Source of the DNA: REEB95 sp035275845
GTDB taxonomy: Bacteria > Pseudomonadota > Alphaproteobacteria > ATCC43930 > CGMCC-115725
Direction: 5' to 3'
Length of the DNA: 16,261 nt
NCBI GenBank assembly: GCA_035275845.1
Contig: DATEMD010000159.1
Span: 1 to 16,261 of the forward strand
This document shows, in pieces, positions 6,719-12,635 of the stretch. Made by a program: the position numbers and the translations under genes. Position 1 is the first letter of the stretch, and every line of letters starts with the position of its first letter. The notes beneath the pieces are model-generated. The model was not told the DNA's origin and ran no database searches. It was given only the letters and a program-made list of their open reading frames with translations.

Positions 6719-6774
6719 CCTTGAGCCGAGGCAGCGCGGCGACACAATGCCGCGCTCGTTATGCTTTCTCAAGG
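6719..6774. repeat. Nested inverted repeats between pntAA and the small exported-protein gene
   Basis: Outer arms CCTTGAG (6719-6725) and CTCAAGG (6768-6774) enclose inner arms AGCGCGGC (6733-6740) and GCCGCGCT (6749-6756) with an 8-base loop. Together they could fold into one long stem-loop with an internal bulge. No T tract follows on either strand. It sits downstream of the small gene and upstream of the pntAA ribosome site. Confidence 0.45.
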
Positions 6775-6788
6775 TCTTTGGGCCGCGA

Positions 6789-7028
6789 CTATTTGACCAA
6801 TTGCTGCGCGTGCTGCAAATCGTCAGCGCATCGATTTACTCGGCCGGCGGCGTTATCGTTCTCGGCCTTGGCCAGCAACAATTCGAGCTCGTGCTGCTTG
6901 ACCGGGTCGTCAAGGGTGGCGATGCGGCCGCGCAGGGCAGCAATCTCCTGGCTACAGTCGGCGTGCGCTATCGCGCCGGCACTCAACAGCGCGGCGACGA
7001 CCGTCAGGCATGGCAGCACCCTTCTCAT
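6789..7028 (-). CDS. Small exported protein of unknown function
   Basis: I do not recognise this 79-residue protein. It begins M-R-R followed by a hydrophobic stretch to about residue 21 and an A-H-A site, so a signal peptide cleaved after residue 23 is likely. The remaining 56 residues are polar and helix-forming, with no further membrane segment. They contain two cysteines, C25 and C67, near their two ends. This suggests a helical hairpin held by one disulfide in the periplasm (inference). It is not a lipoprotein: the residues before C25 do not form a lipobox. ATG 7028 has a clear GGGGGAAAG ribosome site 3-4 bases upstream. It is divergent from the ECF sigma gene and upstream of pntAA on the same strand, separated by 100 bases. 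The signal peptide and good ribosome site argue for a real gene. Confidence 0.75.
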   Translation of the reverse strand: MRRVLPCLTVVAALLSAGAIAHADCSQEIAALRGRIATLDDPVKQHELELLLAKAENDNAAGRVNRCADDLQHAQQLVK

Positions 7029-7120
7029 GTCTTTCCCCCGAATCTAAGATAGCGCCAATCCCTCCGCTGGCGTGCCGCCGCATTTGCGCCGGCTGAACCA
7101 CCAGCGATTGTGGTGTCCGT

Positions 7121-7134
7121 TTGGGGACCCCCAA
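7121..7134. promoter_or_regulatory. Palindrome abutting the sigma-factor promoter
   Basis: TTGGGG (7121-7126) and CCCCAA (7129-7134) form a 6+6 inverted repeat around two bases, ending exactly one base before a GGAAT -35-like element. A second, weaker repeat ACCAC (7097-7101)/GTGGT (7110-7114) lies just upstream. The position suits an operator, but no regulator is identified. Confidence 0.35.
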
Positions 7135-7159
7135 GGAATAACTCACATCCAAACTCGTT
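7135..7159 (+). promoter_or_regulatory. ECF-type promoter candidate upstream of the sigma gene
   Basis: GGAAT (7135-7139), 16 bases, then CGTT (7156-7159). This is one base from the GGAAC-N16/17-CGTT consensus of alphaproteobacterial ECF/EcfG-type promoters. Transcription would start near 7166, about 46 bases before the sigma ATG at 7212. ECF sigma factors often drive their own operon, which would fit. It is a match by eye only, and GGAAT plus GTT occurs by chance at some rate. Confidence 0.45.
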
Positions 7160-7211
7160 GTTATCACGTCAGGTTCGATCGGGCGACCCGGCCTTGCCGG
7201 GGGCGGGCGCG

Positions 7212-7736
7212 ATGAGCGCGTCGTTCAACGACCAGCTCGTTGCCGTTCTCCCGCGGTTACGGCGGTTCGCCCGGGGCCTGACCGGTTCCGCCGTCGAAGC
7301 GGACGATCTTGTCCAGGCGGCGTGCGAACGGGCTTTGGCCCGCGCGCACCAGTTCCAGCCCGGGACACGCTTCGACAGCTGGATGTTTCGCATCGTGCAG
7401 ACGGTCTGGATTGACCAGTTGCGCGCGCGCGAAACCCGGCGGACCGAAAGCGAAGACGAGGCGTTGGGTGCGGGCACCGATGAGCCGTCGCGGCGAGTCG
7501 AGGCCCGAATGGCGCTCAAGGAAGTGCAGGCGGCGATCGCCGTCCTGCCGGCCGAACAGCGCGTCGCCCTTCTTCTCGTGACGGTCGAAGGTTTGAGTTA
7601 TCGGGAAGCGGCAGAGGTTGCAGCAGTGCCGGTGGGCACCATCATGAGTCGGTTGGCGAGGGCGCGGATGGCGCTGCTTGCAAAGCTGGGTGGTGACGCT
7701 CTCCGGGGGAGTACGGAAGATGCAAAAGCCGAGTGA
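7212..7736 (+). CDS. ECF-family RNA polymerase sigma factor
   Basis: A 174-residue two-domain sigma factor. Region 2 spans about residues 10-75: L-P-R-L-R-R-F-A-R-G-L near 13-23, A-x-D-D-L-V-Q-A-A-C-E-R-A at 30-42, and F-D-S-W-M-F-R-I-V near 54-62. Region 4 spans about 103-160: L-P-A-E-Q-R-V-A-L-L-L at 112-122 and the helix-turn-helix L-S-Y-R-E-A-A-E-V-A-x-V-P-V-G-T-I-M-S-R-L-A-R-A-R at 128-152. There is no C-terminal extension. ATG 7212 is chosen because region 2 begins a few residues later; the frame runs up to 7110 with unrelated sequence. The anti-sigma gene overlaps its 3' end by 17 bases, so they are a coupled pair. I cannot assign an ECF group or signal; by context it may respond to envelope stress. 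Confidence 0.93.
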   Translation: MSASFNDQLVAVLPRLRRFARGLTGSAVEADDLVQAACERALARAHQFQPGTRFDSWMFRIVQTVWIDQLRARETRRTESEDEALGAGTDEPSRRVEARMALKEVQAAIAVLPAEQRVALLLVTVEGLSYREAAEVAAVPVGTIMSRLARARMALLAKLGGDALRGSTEDAKAE

Positions 7737-8577
7737 CGAGATTCTGATCGCCTATCTCGACGGCGAGTTGGACGAACACGAAACCTTAGAGGTCGTCAAG
7801 GCGCTGGCGCATGACGACCGTCTTCGCGCGCATGCTGAGCGGCTGAACGCGAGCGCGCAGCTGGTCCGTGCCGCCTACGACGGCGCGTTGCGGGAATCGG
7901 TGCCTGAACGCCTGATCGCGGCGGCGCGCGGCGAGCGTGGGTTGAGCGCCTTGCAGCGCGCGCTGGCATGGCTGGCGCGCTGGCGGATGGTGTTGGGTGA
8001 GCGGCCGTGGTGGATCGGCGTGCCGGTGGCGGCTGCGCTGGCCGGCCTCATGGTCGGCGGCGGTCTCGGTTATGTGGCCGGCACCGAGCAGAGCGCGAGC
8101 CTGACCGCGCAGCAGGACCTGGTCACCGCCGGCGCCGGCGCCAACTGGCTCGACAGCATCGCCGGATATCACAAGCTGTTCGTGAAGGCTGGCGCCAATG
8201 ATCGCGCGCTGATGGATGTGCCGGCCGACGCCAGCGGTGATGCCGCGCGCAAGGTCGGACAGCTGCCGTCCGATTTCCGCCTGCCCAACTTGAAGCCGTG
8301 GAGCCTCGAATTCCAGGGTGCCCGGTTGCTCGTGGTCGACGGCCAGCCGGCGACGCAGCTGTTTTACACGACCGACAATAAGAGTCTCGGCGCGCTGACC
8401 TTTGTCGAGGCGGAGTCGTCGAAAGCCGATCTTGCGCCGACGTTCGACCGTCGCGAGGACCTCAACATCCTCTACTGGCGGCATCACGGCCATGCCTATG
8501 CGCTCGTCGGCGCGGCGGATATCGGCTATCTCTGGAACATCTACAACGACATCGCTTGGCAGCTCGACGCCATCTAG
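7720..8577 (+). CDS. Membrane anti-sigma factor
   Basis: A 285-residue protein that overlaps the sigma gene by 17 bases. Its N-terminus (D-E-I-L-I-A-Y-L-D-G-E-L-D near residues 6-18) is the classic start of an anti-sigma domain that clamps its ECF sigma in the cytoplasm. It has no H-x3-C-x2-C zinc motif, so it is the zinc-free type. One membrane helix is clear at about 99-121, glycine- and alanine-rich. The remaining 160 residues would lie in the periplasm. They include W-S-L-E-F-Q-G-A-R-L-L-V-V-D-G and Q-L-F-Y-T-T-D, suggesting a beta-rich sensor; I recognise no named domain there. The GGAAG before ATG 7720 is a close ribosome site. The pair probably senses something at the envelope and releases the sigma by proteolysis or conformational change (family knowledge, not seen). 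Confidence 0.87.
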   Translation: MQKPSDEILIAYLDGELDEHETLEVVKALAHDDRLRAHAERLNASAQLVRAAYDGALRESVPERLIAAARGERGLSALQRALAWLARWRMVLGERPWWIGVPVAAALAGLMVGGGLGYVAGTEQSASLTAQQDLVTAGAGANWLDSIAGYHKLFVKAGANDRALMDVPADASGDAARKVGQLPSDFRLPNLKPWSLEFQGARLLVVDGQPATQLFYTTDNKSLGALTFVEAESSKADLAPTFDRREDLNILYWRHHGHAYALVGAADIGYLWNIYNDIAWQLDAI

Positions 8578-8579
8578 GC

Positions 8580-8643
8580 GCGAACCGCCGGCTCTCGGCG
8601 CGTGTCCGCCGGGCGCCAGCCTGAGCCTCGCCTTGCGGTTCGC
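8580..8643. repeat. Inverted repeat enclosing a hairpin between anti-sigma and opgC
   Basis: GCGAACCGC (8580-8588) and GCGGTTCGC (8635-8643) are perfect 9-base inverted arms. Between them CGGCG (8596-8600) and CGCCG (8607-8611) form a further hairpin. The gap between the two genes is 86 bases and this structure fills most of it. There is no T tract, so it is not a standard intrinsic terminator. Confidence 0.4.
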
Positions 8644-8663
8644 CGCCCGATAAAATCGCCGGT

Positions 8664-9860
8664 GTGGACGCGCACGCCCCCATGGCCGAGGCCGCGCCGA
8701 CGCCGCAGCGCGGAACGGCCAAGGCCGAACGCGATCTCCGCCTCGATTTTTTCCGCGGCCTGTCGCTGTTCTTCATCTTCGTCGATCATGTGCCGGGCAA
8801 TCTGCTCGCCTACGCGACGTTTCACGCCCTGGCATTTTTCGATGCTGCCGAGGTCTTCATTTTCATCTCAGGTTTTACCGCTGCCTTCGTTTATGGCCGA
8901 AGCCTGATACGCAACGGCGCGCTTCTGGCCACGGCGCAGATCTATCGCCGCGTCTGGCAGCTCTACGTCGCGCACATCTTCTTATTCGTGCTCTTCGTCG
9001 CCGAGGTGTCCTACAGCGTCATGGTGGTGCACAACGCGATGTATATCGAGGAAATGCGCGTCGCCAATTTCCTCGAGACGCCGCATCTGGCTGTGATCAG
9101 CGCGCTGCTGCTGCTGTTCCAGCCGGCGTTCCTCGACATTCTCCCGCTCTATATCGTCCTGCTCGCGGGGTTCCCGTTGGTGCTGCTTGGCCTACGCGTT
9201 CATCGGCTGCTGCCGCTCGCGATTTCCGGAATACTTTATGGTGCGACCCTGTTCTGGGGTTGGACGCCGCACACCTACCCGGCCGACGCACCTTGGTTCT
9301 TCAATCCGCTTGCGTGGCAGTTCCTGTTCGTGATCGGCGCAACCGCCGGTTTCTCGCGCGTTACCGGCATCTGGCCGTTTCCTTCGCGCCTGTGGTTCCG
9401 CGTGCTGGCGGTCGGCATCGCCGGCTTTTGCGCCCTCGTCAGTCTCGATTGGACGATCCACTGGCTCTATGACCCGTTCCCGCTGTTCCTGGCGAAGAAG
9501 CTGTGGACGCACACGCTGGACAAGACGAATTTGGCGCCGTTGCGCCTGGTCGACTTCCTCGCCATCGCCGCGGCCACCATGATCTTCGTCAGGCCCGACA
9601 GCCGGTTTCTTCGCCTAAGCTGGGCACGCCCGCTGATCGTCTGCGGCCAGCACTCGCTCCAGGTTTTCTGTCTCGGCATCGTGCTGTCGGTGCTTGGCCA
9701 TTTCATCCTGTCCGAATTCGACGGCGGCGTGATGTTGCAGGCCTTGGTCAATCTTGTCGGCTTCGCGGCGATGATCGGCCTCGCCTACCTGCTCGAATGG
9801 TACAAGGTGGCTGTCCGCCAGGCGTCCGGCACGCGCGCTGCAACGAGCGCGCTGGAGTGA
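8664..9860 (+). CDS. opgC: OpgC-family membrane acyltransferase
   Basis: OpgC proteins add succinyl groups to osmoregulated periplasmic glucans. This 398-residue integral membrane protein has about ten hydrophobic segments. It opens with R-L-D-F-F-R-G-L-S-L-F-F-I-F-V-D-H at residues 26-42, the family signature; R31 and H42 are spaced as the R-x10-H motif of acyltransferase-3 enzymes. F-F-D-A-A-E-V-F-I-F-I-S-G at 58-70 is also typical. The C-terminal part has H-S-L-Q-V-F-C-L-G near 331-339. GTG 8664 and ATG 8682 are both possible starts; neither has a good ribosome site. TAAAAT at 8651-8656 could be a -10 giving a leaderless message from 8664. The first SGNH gene follows after 5 bases, so they form an operon. 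OPG synthesis genes (opgG/opgH, ndvB) are not in the window, so the glycan substrate is not certain. Confidence 0.88.
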   Translation: MDAHAPMAEAAPTPQRGTAKAERDLRLDFFRGLSLFFIFVDHVPGNLLAYATFHALAFFDAAEVFIFISGFTAAFVYGRSLIRNGALLATAQIYRRVWQLYVAHIFLFVLFVAEVSYSVMVVHNAMYIEEMRVANFLETPHLAVISALLLLFQPAFLDILPLYIVLLAGFPLVLLGLRVHRLLPLAISGILYGATLFWGWTPHTYPADAPWFFNPLAWQFLFVIGATAGFSRVTGIWPFPSRLWFRVLAVGIAGFCALVSLDWTIHWLYDPFPLFLAKKLWTHTLDKTNLAPLRLVDFLAIAAATMIFVRPDSRFLRLSWARPLIVCGQHSLQVFCLGIVLSVLGHFILSEFDGGVMLQALVNLVGFAAMIGLAYLLEWYKVAVRQASGTRAATSALE

Positions 9861-9865
9861 TCCCG

Positions 9866-10624
9866 ATGGCCCGACGAATCACCAAGCTCACAGCGCTGCT
9901 GATCGTCGTGCTGTTTAGCATCGCACCGGCGGCGGCGCAGACAGCCGCACCGCCGAAAACGGACCGGTGCACGGTGCCGCCCGACCTCATCGCCAACGAT
10001 CCGACGTTTCCGGGTCTTGCCAAACGCTTTCACGATCGGCAACCGATCGTCATTGTCGCCATCGGGGGCGCCTCGACCGCCGGTGTCGCCGCTGGCGGGT
10101 CGCCCAGTGCCTATCCGCAGCGCTTGCAGGAAGCCTTGGTGCGTCGTCATCCGGGTGTTTCAATCACGGTGATCAACAAAGGCATTCCGCGCCAGACGAC
10201 GCGCGACATGATCCGGCGATTCGCCGCCGACGTGCTCGTCGCCAAGCCTAATCTGGTGATCTGGGAAACCGGCACCGTCGATGCGGTCCGGGCGATGGCA
10301 GTCGACGAATTCGCCACCGCGCTCGACGAGGGCATTACCGCACTCCGCGCTGGCGGTGCCGCGGTCATGCTGGTCAACATGCAATACAACCCCAGCTTGG
10401 CCTCGATCATCGATTTCGGCCCTTATCTCGATGCCCTGGACCGCGCTGCCGATCTGGATGACGTGTACCTGTTCGACCGTTATCAGATCATGCGCTACTG
10501 GAACGACAACGGCCGCTTCAACATGGTCGATGTTCCAAGCGGCAAACAGGCCGCGTTGGCGGGCGAGGTCTATCGCTGCTTGGGTGAGACGATGGCCGGC
10601 GCGATCGACGGCGCCGCCCGCTAG
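9866..10624 (+). CDS. Exported SGNH-fold protein lacking catalytic residues
   Basis: A 252-residue protein with a signal peptide (hydrophobic residues 8-21, A-A-A site near 22-24). The body has the SGNH/GDSL hydrolase layout: a first strand V-I-V-A-I-G-G-A-S-T at 62-71, block II N-K-G-I at 104-107, and L-V-I-W-E-T-G-T-V-D at 130-139. Against the next gene, the nucleophile serine is A69, the block III asparagine is V138, and the block V D-x-x-H is replaced by K-Q-A-A (227-230). No histidine exists after residue 95, so normal SGNH catalysis is unlikely. C35 and C238 match cysteines in the neighbour. GGAG at 9853-9856 is the ribosome site; the start lies 5 bases after opgC. It may be a binding or scaffold partner of OpgC or of its paralogue (inference). 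The reading frame is intact, so it is not a decayed pseudogene. Confidence 0.82.
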   Translation: MARRITKLTALLIVVLFSIAPAAAQTAAPPKTDRCTVPPDLIANDPTFPGLAKRFHDRQPIVIVAIGGASTAGVAAGGSPSAYPQRLQEALVRRHPGVSITVINKGIPRQTTRDMIRRFAADVLVAKPNLVIWETGTVDAVRAMAVDEFATALDEGITALRAGGAAVMLVNMQYNPSLASIIDFGPYLDALDRAADLDDVYLFDRYQIMRYWNDNGRFNMVDVPSGKQAALAGEVYRCLGETMAGAIDGAAR

Positions 10625-10636
10625 GATCGGCTCGCC

Positions 10637-11458
10637 GTGCTGCGCGACAGCCTGAAATCGGTCCCGCCGACGCCGGCATTGCTGCGCCGCCAGCATTCGC
10701 TCGCGGCGTTGACCGTATTCGGCCTCATTGCTGCTAGCTTGCTGATGGTCGCGCCAATCGGACGTCACACGCAGACCGCGACCGATCGCTGTGGCGTCAG
10801 CGACGATCTGGCGGCGCTCGATATGAATCTACCGCACGTGGCGCAGGCGCTTGCCGCCGGCGGTCCAGTCGTCATCGTCGCTTTCGGCTCGTCCTCGACC
10901 TACGGTACCGGCGCATCGGCGCGCGACAAAACCTATCCAAGCCGTCTCGCGGCGCTGTTGGCGCGTCGCCTGCCGGCCGCGAACATCCAAGTGCTCAATC
11001 GCGGGATTGGCGGCGAGGCGGCCACGGCCACGCTCGCGCGTATCGACACCGACGTCATCGCTGTGCATCCCGCTCTGGTCATCTGGCAAGTCGGGACCAA
11101 TGACGTGCTGCGCGACATCGATCCGGCAGCGGCCGGCGCGGTCATTCGCGAAGGGGTTCTGCGTATGCAGCAGGCCGGCATCGACGTGGTGCTGATGGAC
11201 ATGCAGTTTGCGCCGCCGATCATACGGCATACGACTTTTCGTGAGATGGAGCGCATCATCGCCGCCGAGGGCCGCGATCTTGGCGTGCCGGTCATCCGGC
11301 GTTTCGCGATGATGCGCGAGTGGGCCGAGGAAGGGCGCATGCCGCTCTCGGTCATGCTCGGCCGCGACTATCTGCACATGACCGATGCGAGTTACGATTG
11401 TCTGGCGCGCAACATCGGCCGCGGCATCGTTCTCGCCGCGCGAACGTCGGGTTCCTGA
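10637..11458 (+). CDS. SGNH/GDSL-family hydrolase or acyltransferase, membrane-anchored or exported
   Basis: A 273-residue paralogue of the preceding protein with complete SGNH blocks: F-G-S-S-S-T at residues 83-88 (nucleophile S86), N-R-G-I-G-G at 121-126 (G123), G-T-N-D at 153-156 (N155) and D-Y-L-H at 244-247 (D244, H247). A hydrophobic segment at about 22-40 after a basic N-terminus acts as signal peptide or anchor, so the domain is periplasmic. C52 and C255 align with cysteines of the first paralogue and could form a disulfide joining both ends of the domain. The family cleaves or transfers acyl esters; beside OpgC, acyl transfer to or removal from an envelope glycan is the best guess. 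GTG 10637 lies 12 bases after the previous stop with AGGA overlapping that stop. The gene ends 3 bases before the convergent dehydrogenase. Confidence 0.87.
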   Translation: MLRDSLKSVPPTPALLRRQHSLAALTVFGLIAASLLMVAPIGRHTQTATDRCGVSDDLAALDMNLPHVAQALAAGGPVVIVAFGSSSTYGTGASARDKTYPSRLAALLARRLPAANIQVLNRGIGGEAATATLARIDTDVIAVHPALVIWQVGTNDVLRDIDPAAAGAVIREGVLRMQQAGIDVVLMDMQFAPPIIRHTTFREMERIIAAEGRDLGVPVIRRFAMMREWAEEGRMPLSVMLGRDYLHMTDASYDCLARNIGRGIVLAARTSGS

Positions 11459-11461
11459 CGC

Positions 11462-12517
11462 TTACGGCGTTAGCATGGCGCGGCCATGGATGCGGCCGGC
11501 GCGAAGATCTCCCAGCGTCTCATTGACATGCGCTAGCTTTCGTTCGATCAGCGGCATCGGCTCGACCTTGCCGGTCGCGACCAGATCCATCACCTCGCGG
11601 AATTCGGCGAGGGTGCCGACCAACATGCCTTCGACGGTGATTGAGCGGATCGGCAGCAACGGCAGGGACAGCGTTACGTCGCCACCCATCAAGCCGACGA
11701 CGACGTATTTGCCGCCGCGTGCGAGCGCGTCGATCCCGAGCCGCGCCGTCTCGCTCGCGCCGACAAGGTCGATCGCGGCCGCGACGGCGCCGCTGGCCGC
11801 CGCCCGGATGGCGTGGCTTGGCTTGTCCGCCTTGGGATCGATCGCCGCCAGCGCGCCGGCGGCGACTGCCGCGTCGCGCTTCTTGGCGTCGAGATCGACG
11901 ACGATCGCACCTTTGCCGCCGAGCGCCTTCAGCAGCTTGATGCACATCAGCCCCAATCCGCCGGCGCCGAAGATCAGGATCGGTTGTGCGGTATAGACCG
12001 CGGCGCCGACGCGTTTCAGCGCGGCATAGGTGGTGAGGCCCGAGCACGCATAGGGCGCGGCCGTCTGCGGCGACAAGCTGCCGAGCGGATAGAGATAGCG
12101 CGGATGCGGCACCAGCACGTAATCGGCATAGCCGCCGGGCTTGCGGATGCCGAGGGTGCGCGCGTCACTACAGAGTTGTTCGTTGCCGGCGCGGCACACT
12201 GCGCACGTGCCGCAGCCGATCCACGGATAGACGACATAGCCGTCGCCCGGACGGACGCCCTTCGCTTCCGGCCCCGCGGCCACCACCGCACCCGCGATCT
12301 CGTGTCCCATGATGATCGGAGGGCTGACGCCGCGATCGGCCAGGGTGAAGCGTTTGCCGCCGCCCAGTTCGTAATAGCCGTCGTGCAGATGGAGGTCGCT
12401 ATGACACACGCCGGCCGCCAACGTCTTCAACAGCACGTCCGAGCCTTGCGGCTGCGGCGTCGGCGTCTCGATCGCGGTGAGCGGCTTGCCGAACTCGGTC
12501 AAGACATAGCTTTTCAT
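11462..12517 (-). CDS. Zinc-dependent alcohol dehydrogenase (MDR family)
   Basis: A 351-residue medium-chain dehydrogenase. Catalytic zinc ligands are visible: C38 in G-V-C-H-S-D, H72-E73 in M-G-H-E, and C158 in Y-A-C-S-G. The structural zinc site has the four-cysteine pattern C102-x2-C105-x2-C108-x7-C116. The coenzyme domain begins I-F-G-A-G-G-L-G-L (183-191), with D208 at the end of the next strand favouring NAD over NADP. The loop with G-G-G-K-R-F-x-L-x-D-R-G-V-x-P-P between the first catalytic ligands marks a subgroup of alphaproteobacterial dehydrogenases whose substrate I cannot name. ATG 12517 starts the family N-terminus M-K-S-Y-V-L with GAGG upstream; the frame runs further upstream without homology. 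It is divergent from the epimerase gene and convergent with the SGNH gene. Confidence 0.92.
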   Translation of the reverse strand: MKSYVLTEFGKPLTAIETPTPQPQGSDVLLKTLAAGVCHSDLHLHDGYYELGGGKRFTLADRGVSPPIIMGHEIAGAVVAAGPEAKGVRPGDGYVVYPWIGCGTCAVCRAGNEQLCSDARTLGIRKPGGYADYVLVPHPRYLYPLGSLSPQTAAPYACSGLTTYAALKRVGAAVYTAQPILIFGAGGLGLMCIKLLKALGGKGAIVVDLDAKKRDAAVAAGALAAIDPKADKPSHAIRAAASGAVAAAIDLVGASETARLGIDALARGGKYVVVGLMGGDVTLSLPLLPIRSITVEGMLVGTLAEFREVMDLVATGKVEPMPLIERKLAHVNETLGDLRAGRIHGRAMLTP

Positions 12518-12554
12518 GGGCCAGCCTCGCGTTCTGTCATCCGAGCTTAGTCTC

Positions 12555-12566
12555 GCGTCGCGACGC
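12555..12566. repeat. Perfect 12-bp palindrome between divergent genes
   Basis: GCGTCGCGACGC is a perfect palindrome in the 118-base region between the dehydrogenase and epimerase starts, 38 bases from the dehydrogenase ATG. It could be an operator for one or both genes. In GC-rich DNA a 12-base palindrome is not rare, so the call is tentative. Confidence 0.25.
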
Positions 12567-12597
12567 CGCAAGGGGTGATTTCCGTGTCCGGGCGCGC

Positions 12598-12603
12598 TAT
12601 AGA
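12598..12603 (+). promoter_or_regulatory. Possible -10 element for the epimerase gene
   Basis: TATAGA matches TATAAT at 5 of 6 positions, and transcription near 12610 would leave a 26-base leader with GGGGGA at 12616-12621 as ribosome site. The -35 region (GTGATT at 17 bases) matches poorly. Confidence 0.35.
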
Positions 12604-12635
12604 GGCGCGTTGCATCGGGGGATTTTCGTCGTCGC

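Noticed and set aside
9503..9865. N-terminal extension of the first SGNH frame into opgC
   Set aside because: The extra 121 residues overlap opgC in another frame and are low-complexity; ATG 9866 gives a signal peptide and has a ribosome site.
11456..11480. Possible terminator between the second SGNH gene and the dehydrogenase
   Set aside because: Only a 4-base stem can be drawn and no T tract follows on either strand.
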